Assembly: GCA_019359115.1 (NCBI GenBank)
Contig: JAHHHW010000073.1
Coordinates: 1-64,000 of the forward strand
DNA: 64,000 nt
Origin: Pelatocladus maniniholoensis HA4357-MV3
GTDB taxonomy: Bacteria > Cyanobacteriota > Cyanobacteriia > Cyanobacteriales > Nostocaceae
Direction of reading: 5' to 3'
In this document: piece after piece, positions 18,007 through 25,126 of the stretch
How the letters are laid out: every line of letters begins with the position of its first letter
Numbering within the stretch: position 1 is the stretch's first letter
Position numbers and translations under genes: made by a program
Notes under the pieces: generated by a model
Database searches by the model: none
Seen by the model: only the letters and a program-made list of their open reading frames with translations
Told to the model about the DNA's origin: nothing

Positions 18007-19926
18007 GTGTCGTCTAGGACTTTTGAAGATAAGCAATCCCAAGGTAGCCCTTCATCTGGCGTTGAGTTTTTGAAAGGAGTAGGTCAGGTAGCTGGCGGTA
18101 CTCTACTATCAATTACCATGCTAGCGAGTTCCATTGTCGCGGGAGGATTAGTAGGTTTAGCCATTAGTTTCCGCAACTTGCCTGATGTAAGACAGCTACG
18201 TAATTTTTTCCCTTCAGAAACTACCTATATTTATGACATCAAGGGTAAGTTATTAACAAGTATCCACGGTGAAGCCAACCGAGAAGTTGTACCGCTAGAT
18301 AAAATTTCACCACACCTAAAACGTGCAGTACTAGCAAGCGAGGACGCTGATTTTAACTCTCACCACGGCATTAACCCTAAAGGTGTGGGACGTGCTGTAG
18401 TAACCAACTGGGTAGCTGGTGGAGTGCGTGAAGGTGGTTCTACCATTACCATGCAGTTGGTGAAAAATCTGTTTTTGTCCCAGAAACGTCAATTTACCCG
18501 TAAAATAGCCGAGGCAGTATTAGCGATTCGTCTCGAACAAATACTTACAAAAGATCAAGTTTTGGAAATGTACCTCAATCAAGTATATTGGGGTCACAAT
18601 AACTACGGTGTACAAACAGCAGCACGTAGCTATTTTAATAAGTCGGCGGAGTATTTAACCTTAGGTGAGTCGGCAATGATGGCGGGTTTGATCCAAGCAC
18701 CAGAGGAATATAGCCCGTTTGTCAGTATGCAAAAAGCTAAATATCAGCAGAAGGAAGTTTTAGGACGAATGCTGACTTTGGGCTGGATTAACCAAAAAGA
18801 ATACGATGACGCTTTAAAAGAAAAAATTAAACTAGGCAAAATTAGGTCATTTCAAGGTAGCGCCTTACCTTATGTTACCAACGCTGTATCTCAAGAACTG
18901 GCAAGGAAATTTGGTCGTGAAGCCTTGTTAAAAGGTGGAATGCGCGTACAAACCACAGTAGATGCCAAATTTCAAGAAATGGCAGAAGAAACTGTCAGTA
19001 AATGGCATAAAAGACTAAGCAGTCAAGGGTTAAATAAAAATCAAATGGCTTTGGTGGCTATCGATCCCCGCACCCATTACGTGAAAGCATTAGTGGGTGG
19101 TGTAGACTCCAAAACTAGTGAATTTAACCGTGCAATCCAAGCTTATAGGCAACCAGGATCTGCTTTTAAACCTTTCGTTTACTATGCCGCTTTTGCTACT
19201 GGAAAATTTACGCCTGATACGGTTGTTTATGATACTCCTGTGAGTTATAGGGATGGTAGTGGTTGGTATAGTCCACGCAACTACGATGGCGGTTATAGTG
19301 GGGCAATGTCTATTCGTACTGCTTTGAAGCTGTCTCGTAACGTCCCAGTTATCAAAGTTGGCAAAGCTATAGGCATGAACAAAGTTGTTGAGACATGCCG
19401 TACCTTAGGAATTATGAGTCCCATGGAACCAGTGACTTCTTTACCACTTGGTGCGATTGGGGTGACACCGATGGAAATGGCAGGTGCTTATGCTACTTTT
19501 GCCAATTATGGCTGGCAATCACCAACAACAGTGATTGTCCGTGTGACCGATAGTAGCGGTAATGTGTTGTTAGATAACACTCCTAAGCCTCAGCTAGTTC
19601 TAGAACCCTGGGCCGCAGCAGCAGTAGTCAATGTGATGCAATCAGTAATTACTGATGGTACTGGAAAAAATGCAGCTATTGGCCGCCCTGCGGCTGGTAA
19701 GACGGGAACTACTTCTTCCGAAAAAGATATTTGGTTTGTCGGAACTGTACCCCAATTGACAACTGCTGTCTGGGTGGGTAGAGACGATAATAGACAATTG
19801 GCTACTGGTGCTACAGGAGGCTCTATGGTAGCTCCTGTCTGGCGTGATTTCATGCTTAAGGCACTTAAGGACACACCTGTAGAGTACTTTAAGCCACCTT
19901 CTAAGTTCCCTCGTCCCAAAAAGTAA
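18007..19926 (+). CDS. Bifunctional penicillin-binding protein, PBP1A family
   Basis: The 639-residue enzyme starts with GTG at 18007. A membrane anchor lies at about 35-60. The GT51 transglycosylase domain (about 80-260) has 'ASEDADFNSHHGI', GGSTITMQLVKNLFL and 'RKIAEAVLAIRLEQ'. The transpeptidase domain (about 335-620) has the SxxK box at S385 (SAFK), the SRN box, and KTGTT. It polymerises and cross-links peptidoglycan in the periplasm. It is divergently placed to tyrS. Cyanobacteria carry several PBP1A-like genes, so no specific symbol is given. Confidence 0.92.
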   Translation: MSSRTFEDKQSQGSPSSGVEFLKGVGQVAGGTLLSITMLASSIVAGGLVGLAISFRNLPDVRQLRNFFPSETTYIYDIKGKLLTSIHGEANREVVPLDKISPHLKRAVLASEDADFNSHHGINPKGVGRAVVTNWVAGGVREGGSTITMQLVKNLFLSQKRQFTRKIAEAVLAIRLEQILTKDQVLEMYLNQVYWGHNNYGVQTAARSYFNKSAEYLTLGESAMMAGLIQAPEEYSPFVSMQKAKYQQKEVLGRMLTLGWINQKEYDDALKEKIKLGKIRSFQGSALPYVTNAVSQELARKFGREALLKGGMRVQTTVDAKFQEMAEETVSKWHKRLSSQGLNKNQMALVAIDPRTHYVKALVGGVDSKTSEFNRAIQAYRQPGSAFKPFVYYAAFATGKFTPDTVVYDTPVSYRDGSGWYSPRNYDGGYSGAMSIRTALKLSRNVPVIKVGKAIGMNKVVETCRTLGIMSPMEPVTSLPLGAIGVTPMEMAGAYATFANYGWQSPTTVIVRVTDSSGNVLLDNTPKPQLVLEPWAAAAVVNVMQSVITDGTGKNAAIGRPAAGKTGTTSSEKDIWFVGTVPQLTTAVWVGRDDNRQLATGATGGSMVAPVWRDFMLKALKDTPVEYFKPPSKFPRPKK

Positions 19927-19961
19927 GGAGTTAGGAGTTAGGAGTTAGGAGTTAGGAGTTA
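19927..19961. repeat. STRR heptanucleotide array, (GGAGTTA)5
   Basis: Five perfect copies of GGAGTTA begin directly after the stop codon of the PBP gene. The array belongs to the same class as the one at 16561 but has a different unit. Confidence 0.95.
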
Positions 19962-20046
19962 GGAACTGGAGATTAGGGATAAATTTATTAAAAATTTAGA
20001 AATTAAAATTTTTGTTTTGAATTTTCTAACCTGTAGCCCCTATTCT

Positions 20047-20370
20047 CTATTTCTGTTTTTCTAGTTCCGCTTTCATTCTTTCTAGGGTAATGTTCATCTG
20101 ATCGAACATTTGTTGTGGTGTGACGCCAAACTGACTGAGCTGAGTTTTCAGCTGCTGAATAGTCATTTGCGCCATAAAATCTTCTGACAACTCAAATCGC
20201 TTCATAAAGACGCGATAACGCTCCATCATCGCTTCCATTTGCTCAATAAACAGCTTTTTACCCTCGCGGTCAAACTTGCCGTAATTGTTGCCAAGTTTGA
20301 TTAGCGCTTGATAATCTTCAAACAGCTGCTTTGCTTCTTGCTGAACTATCTCAGAGTCAAAGAATCCCAT
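20047..20370 (-). CDS. DUF1825 family protein
   Basis: The 107-residue all-alpha protein begins 'MGFFDSEIVQQEAKQLFEDYQALIKLG' and is rich in Met, Gln and Glu ('MEAMMERYRVFMKRFELSEDFMAQMTIQQLKTQL'). This is the pattern I recall for DUF1825, a family conserved in nearly all cyanobacteria with no known function. There is no signal peptide. It stands alone and converges with the PBP gene. Confidence 0.8.
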   Translation of the reverse strand: MGFFDSEIVQQEAKQLFEDYQALIKLGNNYGKFDREGKKLFIEQMEAMMERYRVFMKRFELSEDFMAQMTIQQLKTQLSQFGVTPQQMFDQMNITLERMKAELEKQK

Positions 20371-20744
20371 GTTGCTTCTATATCTTAATAAGTACTGATG
20401 ATCAGTACCTCACTTTGTCTTAAAATTTTGCCTCTAGGTTTATTTTAGTCTTTAGTCTAAGAAACTAAGCTAGAAAATAAACTTCGGTTAAATAACAGTA
20501 TTTACCGAAATATCAACACTTGACGATTTAGTTAGTGGTTGGTCATTTGTCATTTGTCATTTGTCATTGAGCATTGGGAAAAGACGGGGTGACGCCCAGA
20601 GCGGGAGACACGGTGAATAAATCAAAATTTTTCTCCACCTCCCCGTCTTTCCCTTCCGTGTTCTCCTTGTCTTTGATCCCCTATCCTTTAGCTTCAATAC
20701 AATAAAAAATATGGTGGTGGTTAGTTGGATGAGGAGAACCAAAG
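20371..20744. other. Intergenic region with STRR heptamers
   Basis: The spacer lies between divergent DUF1825 and TM2 genes. GTCATTT is repeated about four times at 20542-20568. A purine-rich stretch at 20575-20615 and a pyrimidine-rich stretch at 20633-20690 can pair imperfectly. GAGGAG at 20731 is the ribosome-binding site of the TM2 gene. Confidence 0.6.
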
Positions 20745-21119
20745 ATGTTGACTAAGCGAAAAAGCCGGAGTGTTGCTGCTATTTTAGCGTTTGCTGGCAC
20801 ATTAACAATTTCTGGTTTACATAAATTTTATTTAGGACAGCCGTTGTGGGGTCTATTGTATGTGCTGCTGTCGTGGACGCCAATTCCCAAGGTAGCAAGT
20901 GCGATTGAAGGAGTATGGTATTTAGCTCAAGACGAAGAAGCTTTTGATCAGAATTTTAATGAAGGTAAGTCAGTAGTTCGTTCTGTACGCTCACAAGCCA
21001 ATCAAGTCGGAGCGATCGCAGATGCTTTGCGTGATTTAGATGCTTTGCGTCAAGATGGATTGATTTCTGAATATGAATTTGAACAAAAACGCCGTCATTT
21101 GCTTGATCAAATTTCTTGA
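20745..21119 (+). CDS. TM2 domain protein with C-terminal SHOCT motif
   Basis: The 124-residue protein has two hydrophobic helices with the TM2 connection 'GLHKFYLGQPLWGLLYVLLSW' at about 20-45. A C-terminal helical SHOCT motif ('LDALRQDGLISEYEFEQKRRHLLDQI') closes it. It is an inner-membrane protein of unknown role; SHOCT motifs are thought to mediate oligomerisation. GAGGAG precedes the ATG. The next gene starts 62 bases after its stop and is likely co-transcribed. Confidence 0.8.
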   Translation: MLTKRKSRSVAAILAFAGTLTISGLHKFYLGQPLWGLLYVLLSWTPIPKVASAIEGVWYLAQDEEAFDQNFNEGKSVVRSVRSQANQVGAIADALRDLDALRQDGLISEYEFEQKRRHLLDQIS

Positions 21120-21181
21120 TTTGTTGCTTGATGGTTGTTTGTTGTTGGTTGTTAGCATTAACCACTAACTTAAAAAGTGAG

Positions 21182-21724
21182 ATGAACTCAAATAGGCTGC
21201 CATTTCCACTCAACCCTAGATTGCAAAAACTGCGTTCAAAATTACTAAATGACCCTTACTACCGATTACAATCAACAGAAGAAATCGCGATCGCTGTATC
21301 TTTAGGTATACGCATAGACGCCAATCAAGCAACTGTGGATGATTGGTTGCGCTTACCTGGTTTATCTATTCATCAGGCGCGATCGCTTGTAGAACTATCC
21401 GATAGTGGTGTCAAATTTTACTGTATTGAAGATATAGCGGCTGCTTTGAGTATATCGTTACAGCGACTCAAGTCTTTAGAGATAATTTTAGATTTTAGTT
21501 ATTATGATGACGACTCTGTAAACAATATTACTTATAAAATTAATCCTAATACAGCAACAGTTGAGAGTTTAGTAAAAATACCATTTATAGAACTATCCAT
21601 CGCTCAAGCAGTGATTGAAAATCGCCAATCAGCTGGGCCTTATCGTGACTTGGTAGATTTCCAACGACGCTTGAATCTCTCCGGTGATATCCTTGCCCAG
21701 CTGATGTATTATCTCAGGTTCTAG
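21182..21724 (+). CDS. Helix-hairpin-helix protein (ComEA-like repeats)
   Basis: From the ATG at 21182 the protein is 180 residues. It contains two helix-hairpin-helix units, 'IDANQATVDDWLRLPGLSIHQARSLVEL' and 'INPNTATVESLVKIPFIELSIAQAVIENRQSAGPYRDLVDF'. These have the 'N.AT...L..IPGI....A..I...R' pattern of ComEA and related DNA-binding modules. No signal peptide or membrane anchor is visible, so unlike ComEA it is probably cytoplasmic. A frame extending back to 21116 would include low-complexity T/G-rich DNA and is not favoured. Confidence 0.75.
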   Translation: MNSNRLPFPLNPRLQKLRSKLLNDPYYRLQSTEEIAIAVSLGIRIDANQATVDDWLRLPGLSIHQARSLVELSDSGVKFYCIEDIAAALSISLQRLKSLEIILDFSYYDDDSVNNITYKINPNTATVESLVKIPFIELSIAQAVIENRQSAGPYRDLVDFQRRLNLSGDILAQLMYYLRF

Positions 21725-22092
21725 ATCAGGACGAGCCATCAGGGAGCCGGGAGCGGGGATCAGGAGGAAAAGGGGGACAACTAATCAGTTATCAGTGTCA
21801 GTTATCAAATTAAACTGATCACTGTTAGAGGATGTTTGAAAAGTCATGATTGATGTATCAAATATTTTTTACCCCACCTTAACCCTCCCCTTTACAAGGC
21901 TACGGTGTACACACAAGTCAAAATTTTTCATGTTGAAACTGTATCCCGCCTAGAACTAAAGTTCCAGGCTCATAGCGAAAGTCCACTCAAGTGGACTGGA
22001 ACAAACTTTTTTTTGAGTCCTCTTCAGAGGACTTGCGCTACGAGACTCGGAATAAATTCCGAGGCGGTACTGCTCCTCGATCCCTAATCCCC
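21725..22092. other. Intergenic region made of dispersed repeats
   Basis: In order it holds 'AATCAGTTATCAGT' and 'CAAATTAAACTG' heptamer-like repeats (21783-21815), shared with 16537-16560 and 39692-39750. A single copy of the terminal sequence GATGTTTGAAAAGT (21831-21844) matches the element at 24047. The multi-hairpin element at 21946-22067 follows. A short plus-strand frame across the hairpins is not a gene. Confidence 0.65.
21946..22067 (+). repeat. Multi-hairpin modular repeat element, complete copy
   Basis: Four hairpins stand in a row. Stem 1 is GCCTAGAAC/GTTCCAGGC (21948-21969, one mismatch). Stem 2 is AGTCCAC/GTGGACT (21980-21997). Stem 3 is AGTCCTCT/AGAGGACT (22016-22033). Stem 4 is CGGAAT/ATTCCG (22048-22061). 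CCGCC at 21946-21950 and GGCGG at 22063-22067 can close the whole. The linkers CATAGCGAA and GCGCTACGAGACT recur almost unchanged in the copy at 55091, whose stems differ. Confidence 0.8.
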
Positions 22093-22665
22093 TTAAACTA
22101 ATCCAATGCGATCAAAGGGCCAAAAACGAAAAACTGCCCGACCAATAATATTTTGTCTGGGCAAAAAGCCCCAGTAACGGGAGTCATTACTATCATTACG
22201 ATTATCTCCCATGACAAAAAATTCATTCTCTGGGACTCGCACTTGTGTAAATGGCTGGATTGGTGGTTCGGCAATATAATCTTCTTGTAGGGGTTTTCCA
22301 TTAATGTAAACCTTGCCACCAGTAACTGCCACTGTTTGACCTGGTTCACCGATTACACGCTTAATGAAAGCTTGGTCTTTTGGGTATCCTCTTTGTTGTA
22401 GTTTTTCGGGAGGCTGAAAAACAATAATGTCGCCCAAGTGTGGAGGGTGAAAAGAGTAAGAAATTTTTTCTACCACTAAGCGATCGCCTGTATGTAGAGT
22501 AGGCACCATTGAATCTGAGGGAATGTAGCGAGGTTCAGCAATAAAAGTCCTGATCAAAAATGCCAAAACTAAGGCTATAGCAATCAAACCCAAATTTTCC
22601 CGCACACTGCGCCATACTCCTGACGACGTAGAAGCGTCTTGTGTATTACTTTTTTGAGGGGTCAT
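22093..22665 (-). CDS. lepB: Signal peptidase I
   Basis: This 190-residue membrane protein removes signal peptides from exported proteins. An N-terminal membrane anchor lies at about 24-42. Box B 'YIPSDSMVPTL' contains the nucleophile Ser52, box D 'KDQAFIKRVIGEPG' the general base Lys102, and box E 'FVMGDNRNDSNDSRYWG' is complete. The length fits the short Gram-positive/cyanobacterial type of LepB. Confidence 0.95.
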   Translation of the reverse strand: MTPQKSNTQDASTSSGVWRSVRENLGLIAIALVLAFLIRTFIAEPRYIPSDSMVPTLHTGDRLVVEKISYSFHPPHLGDIIVFQPPEKLQQRGYPKDQAFIKRVIGEPGQTVAVTGGKVYINGKPLQEDYIAEPPIQPFTQVRVPENEFFVMGDNRNDSNDSRYWGFLPRQNIIGRAVFRFWPFDRIGLV

Positions 22666-22809
22666 AGAAGTTAACTATTTGGTTCCAAAATTAGACGAAC
22701 ACTCTACTTATCTTGACGCTAAATATATCTTTTATTGACAATCGTGCGGGTACTCTATCTGGAAAATGGGGAAAAAGAAGGGAGACAAGGGAGAAACAAT
22801 CAATTAAAT

Positions 22810-23472
22810 ATGAAAAGAATATTAGAACCAGAAGTTATGGATAGCGTCGAAGAAGCTATTGAGTATGATGCAATGGACTTTACTGAGGTAAATGGTGCTT
22901 TTGCTCAAGAAGCGATCGCTTTGGGATCATCAGAACAAGCTGTGGTTTTGGATGCTGGTACTGGTACGGCTCGAATTCCGATTTTAATCTGTCAAATGCG
23001 ACCTAATTGGCAAGTTGTTGCCATTGACTTAGCTGCAACTATGCTACAAATTGCTTCTTCTCATGTTCACGAAGCTGGTTTGCAAGACCAAATTCGTTTG
23101 GAATTGGTAGATGTTAAACGTATGCCTTACAAAGATGAACAGTTTGATATAGTTGTATCAAATAGTCTTGTTCACCATTTACCCGATCCTTTATCTTTGT
23201 TCCGAGAACTCAAGCGTGTATTAAAACCCAACGGTGGCATTTTTATTCGTGATTTATTTCGACCGTATGATGAAGTAACAACAGATGCTTTAGTTGGCAG
23301 TATTGGTGCTGAATACAATGAACATCAAAAAAAATTATTTCGTGATTCTCTGCACGCTGCTTTAACTATAGAGGAAGTGAAAGATTTACTTTCTGAGGTG
23401 GGTTTGCAAGCAGTGGAGGTTTATCAATCAAGCGATCGCCACTGGACAGCGCAGAGGCGTGGTCATTGGTAA
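22810..23472 (+). CDS. Class I SAM-dependent methyltransferase
   Basis: From the ATG at 22810 the protein is 220 residues. Motif I is VVLDAGTGTARIPI, followed by 'VVAIDLAATMLQIA', 'FDIVVSNSLVHHLPDPLSLFRELKRVLKPNGGIFIRDL' (motifs II and III). The pattern belongs to the Methyltransf_11/25 group; the substrate is unknown. An in-frame GTG-type start at 22735-22743 would add repeat-derived residues and is rejected. It is divergent from lepB. Confidence 0.85.
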   Translation: MKRILEPEVMDSVEEAIEYDAMDFTEVNGAFAQEAIALGSSEQAVVLDAGTGTARIPILICQMRPNWQVVAIDLAATMLQIASSHVHEAGLQDQIRLELVDVKRMPYKDEQFDIVVSNSLVHHLPDPLSLFRELKRVLKPNGGIFIRDLFRPYDEVTTDALVGSIGAEYNEHQKKLFRDSLHAALTIEEVKDLLSEVGLQAVEVYQSSDRHWTAQRRGHW

Positions 23473-23544
23473 GATTTACCAATGACCAATAACTAATTAC
23501 AAATGATGACTCTGGCTAGTTAACTTGAATTGTGCTAACCTGAC

Positions 23545-23856
23545 CTAGTTAGTGAATTCTTTGGCTTCATAGTAACGACATCCTTCACACGGTCCACTAG
23601 GATTTACGGCACAGCGTAAATAGCCAGAACGAGCATTATACCGACAGCTGACGTCACCAATAAGATAACCTACTCCTTCTAGGTAGTAGCGATCGCTTAC
23701 ATCTGGTCTAATGTCTATTGATATTGGTTCTCTGGGAAAATTTCTCGCCGCGCGTCTAAGGTGCGATCGCATCCTCGCCTGGGTTTTACGCATTAACCAC
23801 AGGGAAAGTAGCGATGGTAAGAAACCAATGGCAATCACCAAAAGTATTCTAAACAC
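23545..23856 (-). CDS. Small membrane-anchored Cys-containing protein (DUF6464-like)
   Basis: The 103-residue protein starts with GTG. An N-terminal membrane helix (about 2-20) is followed by a basic stretch (KTQARMRSHLRRAARNF). A C-terminal domain has conserved-looking cysteines in 'YLIGDVSCRYNARSGYLRCAVNPSGPCEGCRYYE'. Four Cys in this spacing could bind metal or form disulfides. I recall this tail from a cyanobacterial family of unknown function (DUF6464), but that link is from memory only. Confidence 0.65.
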   Translation of the reverse strand: MFRILLVIAIGFLPSLLSLWLMRKTQARMRSHLRRAARNFPREPISIDIRPDVSDRYYLEGVGYLIGDVSCRYNARSGYLRCAVNPSGPCEGCRYYEAKEFTN

Positions 23857-23921
23857 CTTTTTTACACCTCTTGTGTGCGCTTTTCTTCTCTAGTGTTACA
23901 TATTCGTAGGTAGTTCAAACT

Positions 23922-23951
23922 CGCCCGCGATTTCAATCGCAGTCTCATAGC
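23922..23951 (-). repeat. Partial copy of the multi-hairpin element (stem 4 end)
   Basis: Read on the minus strand it is GCTATGAGACT, then GCGATT/AATCGC with a two-base loop, then GGGCG. This equals the last linker, stem 4 and tail of the copy at 55176-55206. Confidence 0.7.
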
Positions 23952-24046
23952 ATTGTCCCCAAAAAAACAGGTACCGCGTTGAACCAATTGATTGATCTGT
24001 GGGACTTAGAGATATTTCAACAGAAGCCTATCTGTTTTTTCTACGC

Positions 24047-24265
24047 TTAGAGGATGTTTGAAAAGTATTGGGCGAATATAGTTCGCTACTACACAAGCAC
24101 GACGCGTAGCGGCTTCCTGAAAGGAAGTCTGCCTGCGCGGACTAATGGAAAATTAAGGGTTTTAACCCAAGCGCGGTATATTGAATCATTATCGTCTCAA
24201 GCTGACCGCAGACATAGAAATTTTGATCGTCAATTTTGGTGATTATTTTCAAACATTTTATACTA
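24047..24265. mobile_element. MITE-like element of about 0.2 kb with imperfect terminal inverted repeats
   Basis: The left end TTAGAGGATGTTTGAAAAGTA and the reverse complement of the right end (TTAGTATAAAATGTTTGAAAATA) share TTAG and the 11-base core ATGTTTGAAAA (24054-24064 and 24246-24256). Inside are a GACGCGTAGCGGCTTC repeat piece, a CTTCC/GGAAG hairpin, and a 'TAAGGGTTTTAACCCAAGCGCGGTATATTGA' type stretch that recurs at 36238-36270. No transposase is encoded. The left end alone also occurs at 21826-21844. A target duplication was not found. Confidence 0.5.
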
Positions 24266-24305
24266 ATTGATACTTATAATTAAGCTACTGTAGCAAGTTT
24301 TAATT

Positions 24306-24944
24306 TTATTTTTTCCCATTCCCTTCCCCTTTGCCATTTGTCATTTTATCATCTACATTGTAGTGTTTTCGCCAGTGTTTTAGTTTATCAATCGACACTG
24401 ATTTCGTTATGACATTCACGTCATTTCCTCTCCAATCAATTTCTAGATCTGTTGTAAAAACACCACAATCTAATTCTTTCAATTTTATATTCCAGTACTC
24501 ACTGAATCTATTTTTCAAAGTAATAACCTGTTCAAATACTTTGTTTCTATGTTTATTTCTTCTTTTTCTTTCGGTTGCTCCTGTTGCTTCCGTATCAATA
24601 AATTTTGTCTCAATTAAAAACAATTTATTTTCATAAGTAAGGTAGACAAAATCACACTTTCCTAAATCTGTATGGTCGGCAATTGGAGACTTTTCAAATA
24701 ACAGCAATTCAGCGCAGATCGGAAATAATTCGTTGATATTTAAAAATAAATATGCTTGCAATAAGAGTTCCTTATCATAAGGAAATCCAACAACTCCCTC
24801 AAAAAATTTTTTAATTTCTTCTTGAGATTGGGGTTGAATTTTTTTGCAATATCCAACAAAATAATCTATCGCATTTGCCGTTACCAAGTATTTGCTCCTT
24901 ACCCTGGTTGCTGCATTTATTCTCATGGCATCAAAAGATACCAT
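24306..24944 (-). CDS. Hypothetical protein with a PD-(D/E)xK nuclease-like core
   Basis: The 212-residue, AT-rich, lysine-rich protein has no homologue I can name. The stretch 'LGKCDFVYLTYENKLFLIETKF' places D98 before a hydrophobic strand pair and E112-x-K114. This is the D...ExK core of the PD-(D/E)xK nuclease fold, with an upstream Glu (E79 or E84) and a downstream Gln (Q139) in plausible positions. It could be a restriction-type or defence nuclease, or a degenerate structural relative. It is flanked by mobile repeats and is isolated, which fits recent acquisition. Confidence 0.55.
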   Translation of the reverse strand: MVSFDAMRINAATRVRSKYLVTANAIDYFVGYCKKIQPQSQEEIKKFFEGVVGFPYDKELLLQAYLFLNINELFPICAELLLFEKSPIADHTDLGKCDFVYLTYENKLFLIETKFIDTEATGATERKRRNKHRNKVFEQVITLKNRFSEYWNIKLKELDCGVFTTDLEIDWRGNDVNVITKSVSIDKLKHWRKHYNVDDKMTNGKGEGNGKK

Positions 24945-25126
24945 TTTTTCCAGGAAAGCATCATCCGCAGAAGCAACTAAAAAAACATAATTTATCCCTA
25001 ATATCTACGGTTTTATACTTAATAAGTTAAATGAGTATATAGTTTTCAATTCTTTACATACAAAAATGTGTTAACAGAAAATAGTGTTATTTGAAAAACA
25101 TAGATGTATTATTTTGACCAAAAAAT

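Larger units (their letters stand above)
23857..24305. other. Intergenic region of dispersed repeats
   Basis: The 450-base spacer between a leftward gene and the end of another leftward gene holds a partial multi-hairpin copy (23922-23951, minus strand) and a MITE-like element at 24047-24265. A 62-codon frame begins inside the latter's inverted repeat; it has no recognisable domain and is not called. Confidence 0.6.

Noticed and set aside
21905-22087. 60-codon frame between the HhH gene and lepB
   Set aside because: It lies over the multi-hairpin element; codons are dictated by the palindromes.
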